Below are positions 58,801 through 64,000 of a stretch of 64,000 nt of DNA, piece by piece. Each line of letters begins with the position of its first letter. The stretch's first letter is position 1. Below the pieces are notes generated by a model that was given only the letters and a program-made list of their open reading frames with translations, did no database searches and had not been told where the DNA came from. The DNA lies in contig JAKOON010000016.1 of the NCBI GenBank assembly GCA_022577435.1, positions 13,930,276 through 13,994,275 on the forward strand, in the 5' to 3' direction. The DNA is from Embiotoca jacksoni (lineage: Eukaryota > Chordata > Actinopteri > Embiotocidae). Position numbers and translations under genes: made by a program.

Positions 58801-60626
58801 ATAATTACATGTGGTAGCAATTTTCAGGGAAAACATTTTTATGCGGCATCTTGAATATCCCAGAACTTCCTTTGTGTTTACTATCCGTCGCGTGCAGTTT
58901 ACTGTGCTGACCTGAGAGTAGATAAAGGCAGCCAGCGATGTCTTATCAGTGACACAGCTGCAACTAGATGTCAACACAGCCAGTTTGTACTAGTGAAAAG
59001 CTCTGTTAGTTCCTTAAATGGGACAAGAGAACGTATGCATTAAAACCACAGCCGAGCTTCCTGTCAGTTGAAGGAGGGAGGTATGAGTTGTGTCTCTGCA
59101 GTCCAAAGATAACGCTCAAACTTCACCCCCGGACGAGTGGAGGTGAGAAACCACCAGGAAGAGGAAGCAGAGAGAATGGGTATCCAATAAGAAGTTACCT
59201 CTTTGGACTGTTTACACTTCCTCTTCGCCTCATCCTGTCCAACCGCCCACAGCTTTACTGATATTTAGGCAGTTATCTTTAGTAGGTAGAGCTATACGTG
59301 ATGTTGGGGGAAGGAGATCAATAAAAAACTAATTATTAACGGTATAACATGTCACACAGGCTCTAAAAAGACCTAAAAGATTGAGCTGTTTTGCTGCACT
59401 TTGCCAAAGTTGGAACTAAAATTTGATTTGCAATGATTTAATTACATTGGTGTTGAACTCGCATCAATATGCGTGGTAAGTGCTAATTCTGTCCAATTTC
59501 ATTAGAGTTACTGTGGCACTCAGGGATATTTCTGGAGGGCAGCTAATTCAACTGAGTCAAATCCATCAGCTGACAGTGATCATATCAAGTTTATTCTAGT
59601 CCTTTCGCCACAGCCAGGCAAATTCAATCTGACACTTCTTAATGGCACTACATTGTGTGCACACGGTATCTTTGAGCCTGTCTCACGGGGAGATCTGCAA
59701 ATCTGAACATACAGGTCAATTTAGAAAAGAAAACTCAGCACAAAAGGCACTTTCTCTCTTTTGTTTTTTTTGTTTCCTAAGGGCTTACCATATCTGCATG
59801 TGGCCTGTGATAAGAACGGAGTTTGCAGCACTGAGGATCCTTGCGGTAAATAATGGACAGCAGCACCACAATAACCACAAAGAACACCAGCGAAGAAACT
59901 GTTTGAAAGCAAGAGAGAAAGAAAAGTCTCTTAAGCACATATAATCAGGCATTGTGTCTTTTGTAGTAGTTCACTTAAGTAGAACAACTTGTAATGTGAC
60001 TTGTAAAAGAACAGAGTCTGACAGCTACTTTGATTTAAGTCTTTGGTTGAGTTTTAAAATGACATGTAAGACGATTCACTTTGAGCAGCTTTGATTGACA
60101 CTCTGTCTCTACAATTTGAACACTGAAAGGTGTAATTTCTCACATGCACTCTACCTGCCTGTCAAGAACAATGGCAGGTAATAACTTGAAAGTAACAAAC
60201 CTCATAGTCTTAGTTTGTTATTAACTGTAAGTATGGTTCAGAGCGTAGTCGGTTGCAATCACACTGGCATCTTACACCTAATGTGACAAAATAAATGTAC
60301 CTTTTATCACAGTGCTGCAAATAAGTATGCAAATATTACCCAGCAAGCAGAACCCAGATGTTTCTCTTCCACAGATTTGCAGGATAATATGGTTCAAATT
60401 AAATAGGCTATTTTAAAGGATATCTATCATCTTCTTCCAAACAGTTTATGGCAGTTTTAAGGTTTTACTTACAGGACGCAGCGACCACTGTGAGTTGATC
60501 CGACGTCAGCTGTGAGGAGGGAATTGTTGGACTTGCAGTTGTGGACATTTCTCCTGTGTAAACTGTTAATGTTCCCTTCAGAAATCCTCCTGAACTCATC
60601 AGCCTCAACACAAAGGCTCTCCTCAT
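53861..60626 (-). CDS. Unnamed single-pass membrane protein with PPxY motifs
   Basis: Five coding exons on the minus strand: 60626-60473, 59898-59789, 57508-57416, 57159-56986 and 54037-53861; GT-AG, phases consistent, 235 residues. A short Ser/Thr-rich N-terminal part precedes one transmembrane helix (about residues 45-69, VAASFSSLVFFVVIVVLLSIIY), followed by RKDPQCCKLR, whose twin Cys may be palmitoylated. The cytoplasmic tail has PPQY (91-94) and PPTY within PPPTYEES (179-182), plus LPSYESVRKK. PPxY motifs recruit WW domains of NEDD4-type ubiquitin ligases, so an adaptor or sorting role is inferred. Earlier in-frame ATG choices exist: Met1, Met10 and Met27; whether the N-terminus is a cleaved signal is unclear. 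Exon 4 has a tandem CAG acceptor. I cannot assign a gene name. Confidence 0.75.
55752..55828 (+). repeat. (TG)n microsatellite
   Basis: Long TG array in the last intron (54038-56985) of the PPxY membrane-protein gene; an A-run precedes it at 55680-55694. Confidence 0.95.
56251..56800. mobile_element. Inverted-repeat (MITE-like) element with tRNA-like core
   Basis: About 550 bp bounded by long imperfect terminal inverted repeats: 56251-56338 begins GTATCACGGCAAAGCGTG, and the right end read in reverse from 56800 begins GTATCACAGCAAAACCTG. Both arms carry the phrases GAAATAGACAC, CCGGTC, CAGCAAAA, GCGTGACAG and CATGTTTT in the same order. Next to the right arm is a second, tight hairpin (56651-56688 with 56699-56733, 10-nt loop). 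Between the arms are pol III-like boxes: GTGGCTTGGTGAC at 56443-56455 (box A-like) and GGTTTGAATCC at 56487-56497 (box B). No ORF for a transposase is present, so it is non-autonomous. No clear target-site duplication was seen. It lies in the last intron of the PPxY gene. Confidence 0.75.
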
Positions 60627-60639
60627 CTTAAATATCAGA

Positions 60640-62160
60640 AAAAGAAACGCAGACTGGCTCTGATGCTCCTCCTCATTTTCTGTTCAGTCCCGGACTGGGT
60701 GACAGTCCACATGCGCTCCGCAAGTCGAGTCTCAAACTCTGTCCACTCGGTAAACATGCCTCAGCGTATAAGAGACCGTGAAGGCGCACTGACGCCATCT
60801 CCAAACCGCGTGACGTCGCTCCGGCTCTGCGCTGGACAGCGGCAGGGTTTGGTTTATGGACTTTGCTCTGGCAGGAAGCAACAGCCACGCAAGCCAACAG
60901 ACTTATTATTATGGATTTGTTTTAATTGGTTTTCCCTGTGTGCAGTGGAGATTAGTGACATAGAAACGGTTCATAAAACAGCAGTGTCTGATTTGGTGCG
61001 TAATCTGTACAGAAACTATATTTAGGGCTAGACAGCTGCTTCTTCCTCTGACGCCTAATTAATGGCATCCAGACCAGTAGGTTAACACACTGGATGCCTG
61101 AGCTGGAGTCCCGTTACCCTGGAGACCGTGGGGGTCCTATCATGAGATTATTTCTATGCAGACAAAGAGCCAAAATGTAGCATTAGTATTCATGGATGGT
61201 AACTATGGAAATCATTAGATTTTTTTTAAACTGCCAGGCAACACCCGATGAACTATTGTAACATATTTTAAATAGTTTGGTTTAATCATAAACAGGTCTA
61301 TCCTAAATCCAGGACAGATGTGGTCAAATATTCTTCTAAATTAGTGAAGGCTGATCTTTTGAGTATATGCGGTTCACATATTTAGCTTTGGTCCAGGCTT
61401 CCTAAATTGAATCGATATAATTCTGGACCATGGACAACAAGTAGAAATATTTTCTGCATATAGTGTATTACCCATCTTTTGAGGAGTAGGAAGTAACTAT
61501 AAGTTTGTCTGATGAGAAGCCAAACGCCAACAAAATTATTTGACCTATAAGTGAGAAGTTAGATTTAAAAAAAAAAAAAAGAGAGATAGTATTTAACTAA
61601 AGATCATGTTGATCACAATAGGGTAATTAGACTATAAATGTTGTATATTGGCCAACTCTAGACATGAATTTTGCACAGTTGCAGCCCTATAGCAAACTTT
61701 TAAAAAAATATATGATTTAGATTTTTAAAGATAAAATCAAAGCTACACAATATTTTTGCATCCAAAATAGCCTAATGACTAATTGCGACTACTCATCAGC
61801 CTACATTATTATTACATTATTATGACCTGTTGAGCTGAGGTGACCAGCCTTAAAAGGTGGAAGCCTTCAGTAATACACCAGAAGAGGGATGGAAACTATA
61901 TTAGTTTGTTAAAAAAAAAAAGAAAGAAAGGAAGCCAAAAGAAAAGAAAGAAAGAACAAACAAACGTGTGACCCTTGAACTCTTGGCCCCTGGTTGTGAA
62001 GCTCCAGTTTAAACGACCCCGACGTTACAGAAAGCCTGAAAAAAAAAAATTACTGAAGGGACCAAAATCCATAACGTTGGATGACAGTAAAACGCAGACG
62101 CAGCGAGATAATCGCGGTGTGGATCTTTTTTTAATTTTTTTTTTATGACAAACTTTTCAG
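60640..62160. other. Divergent spacer between the PPxY gene and xylt2
   Basis: The two flanking genes start here in opposite directions, so both promoters should lie in this 1.5 kb. CpG-richer sequence is at 60690-60850 (next to the PPxY gene) and 62080-62240 (next to xylt2). Between them the DNA is AT-rich with A-runs near 61567-61580 and 61910-61925. No gene is seen. Confidence 0.5.
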
Positions 62161-62239
62161 CAACCTGATGATGGTGAAGAGACCCCGCGTGCGCGCGCAG
62201 CTCAGAATGCGCCCTGCACGCGCAACCGGAGTCGGAAAA

Positions 62240-62371
62240 ATGGTGGCCAGTGTCCGAGTGCAGAAGCTCCTCCGACGGTACAAACTGGCGATTGCTGCCG
62301 CATTAACTATCCTCCTGATCCAAGGGCTTGTGGTATGGAGTCTGAGAAGTCTGGAAGAAGGCGAGGCGGAG
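62240..62371 (+). CDS. xylt2: XYLT2, xylosyltransferase 2, exon 1 (3' partial)
   Basis: One coding exon of 44 codons ending GCGGAG|GTAAGG (donor at 62372). MVASVRVQKLLRRYK is the basic cytoplasmic tail, residues 16-35 (LAIAAALTILLIQGLVVWSL) the signal-anchor helix, and RSLEEGEAE the start of the lumenal stem. It matches the first exon of vertebrate XYLT2 almost residue for residue. The enzyme is a Golgi type II membrane protein that transfers xylose from UDP-xylose to core-protein Ser, the first step of glycosaminoglycan chain synthesis. The catalytic exons are beyond the window. An in-frame ATG 24 codons upstream (62168) with no intervening stop permits a longer N-terminus, but the conserved start is 62240. 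Confidence 0.92.
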
Positions 62372-64000
62372 GTAAGGAAGAACGACCTCTGCGGTTATTT
62401 CTGGTGTGGCGGTGATTCGGTTGGGTTGTAATTGGAAGAGCTAGCCGTTAGCTTGTAGCCTAGCTCGCAGTGTGTTATCGTGCAGTGAGGCTAGCCGATG
62501 TTTAGCTGTTAGCAGTTGGGGAAGAGCGCTGCTCCGAGACATTTCTGTCCACAACCGCACCAGCCCTGTCCCCGTCTGTCCCCGTCTGTCCGTCAGTCAC
62601 TGACCGACCACAGTACCCGAGACAAGGCACGCTGCTACTGTAACGTAATGTCTCCTCATATTAAATACGAGTTAACTTGTTTGAGAAGCAGCTGCAGTCT
62701 TCAAACTGATGGTTGTCACGAACGTTTGTTTCATCCGGAGTCTCTGAAGACGTGATGAAGACGTGATGAAGAGCAGAGGAAACCCAACTGTGTCAAACAG
62801 GAAGAGGATGTTTATGAAGTAATCAAACTTTGTGTAAGAACATGTCAAAAGAGCCGCGAGAGATTGACTGACGGCTGAGAGTTGAGCTGTCCCAGGACAT
62901 CCAGGATGTGGTCGGCTTTCTTGTTTTCTTCTTCTTTCCGTCCACCGGTGGCGTTAGTTACTGATCTGGCTCCGTGACCTTCACTCAGCTTTGAGTCACA
63001 CGGTGGATGTCCCAGGGATAAAGGCTGGAGTTAAGCAGCGAGCCGCCTCCACCACGTCCCACTCAAACACTCGTGAGGCCAGCCACGTCCTCTGTGGGAA
63101 TTTGATCTCCGCGTCTCCCCTGCGCACCTGGAGCGCCCTACCTGGAGGCAGCGCCTGCTCCAGATGTCCCTGCAGGTAATGGCAGGCGAGCTGTTAACAG
63201 ATGTGACCCGTTGAGGACCGCGCGTGTCCAGAAATCCTCGCCGAGACACACCGATGCTGAAAGAGCCGCAAGGAATGCAAGAGCTGAAACCCGAGGCGGG
63301 AACCCTGCTGTCTCTCCAACGTGGTACGACGAGCGTGCCGCGTATAATGTTCCTCCCAACATGGATGTGTTGAAGACCCGCGCGTCCGGGAGGGTTTGGA
63401 GGCGGGCAGCAGATGTGACCGTGGCTTGAGCGGGGGGAGCGAGGTGTGACCCTTGTCTCAAGAGGGAAAAGGAAAAGAAGCGTCGTCAGTCTGAGGACGG
63501 CAGCTCTCTCCGTCTCCACTGAGGAATTTGTTTTGGAACCGCTTCAGTTTTGAGCTTATCAGTAAACTCGGTGCTCGCCGGGTGCTCGGCCCTCTTCCTG
63601 TCAGTCACTATAAGTAACGCCGGCCTAAATTAAGCAATCCACTTACTTCGAGTGTGACGTTGAGACACAGCGGGAAGTTTGATGTGCGTTTTTCATCATA
63701 TTTCAGAAGTGCTTTAGAGTCTTTCTGACTCCTTTCACCTGTTTGTATTATAAACCTCCCGTCTGTCTCATCAGGTGCATTCAGGTCCAAACATGCCTCG
63801 ACAAAGAAGCAGAGAAATGTTTGTAGGCTTTGTGGTTTAGCTGCAGCTCATCAAGGACTGTAATGGATCAGAAGTGCACGTATTTAAAATCTCAACTGCA
63901 CGTTGGATGTGAAATTTGATTTCAACAGCAGAGAAGAACCAAACTAAGAAACTTCACAGATATTTCACTTTATTAAAAATGCAATTTCAAATTGTTAGTC
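62372..64000 (+). other. xylt2: xylt2 intron 1 (continues past the window)
   Basis: No second xylt2 exon, other gene or clear mobile element is recognised in this 1.6 kb. The segment 63000-63480 is CpG-richer than the rest, and CCCCGTCTGTC is repeated near 62570-62590. Open frames here show no family resemblance. Confidence 0.5.

Noticed and set aside
62991..63519. Possible second xylt2 exon or separate gene in the CpG-richer stretch
   Set aside because: None of the frames matches the xylt2 stem region, and no paired splice sites in the right phase were found.

Overview
The window reads as nuclear DNA from a ray-finned fish, probably a percomorph-like teleost. Genes are split by short GT-AG introns, dinucleotide (CA/TG) microsatellites are very frequent, and the encoded proteins match vertebrate families at the exon level. 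There are no operons and no bacterial or viral genes. The species cannot be named from the sequence.

Layout, left to right. (1) 1-1830: the last two coding exons of mcrip1 (+). (2) 2320-5680: complete alyref (+), an mRNA-export adaptor, behind a promoter with a tandem CRE/ACGTG repeat. (3) 5.7-22.4 kb: arhgdia (+), a Rho GDP-dissociation inhibitor with five coding exons at 15.6-20.3 kb, a probable untranslated first exon near 7.1 kb and a long repeat-rich first intron. (4) 22.4-29.8 kb: cdr2l (-), tail-to-tail with arhgdia. Its introns carry large CA-type arrays touching splice sites, and its last exon has an apparent 1-bp frameshift. (5) 31.4-45.5 kb: recql5 (-), a RecQ helicase in 19 coding exons, with smim5 (+) nested in intron 7. 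(6) 46.6-51.1 kb: an unnamed B30.2/SPRY gene (-). (7) 53.9-60.6 kb: an unnamed single-pass membrane protein with PPxY motifs (-). Its fourth intron holds a 550-bp inverted-repeat element with a tRNA-like pol III promoter inside. (8) 62.2 kb to the end: exon 1 of xylt2 (+), running off the window.

From memory of human gene order, MCRIP1, ARHGDIA, ALYREF, CDR2L, RECQL5 and SMIM5 are on human 17q25 and XYLT2 is on 17q21. The window is thus a rearranged block of one ancestral chromosome. The genes share no pathway; the only intimate arrangements are the smim5-in-recql5 nesting, the convergent arhgdia/cdr2l ends and the divergent start regions of the PPxY gene and xylt2.

Exon limits were read by eye from GT/AG sites and checked by phase arithmetic: coding lengths sum to whole codons in every complete gene except cdr2l, which is off by exactly one base. 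I found no convincing new multi-gene system. The best leads are the two unnamed genes, the inverted-repeat element with its pol III-like core, and the repeat-bounded splice sites of cdr2l.
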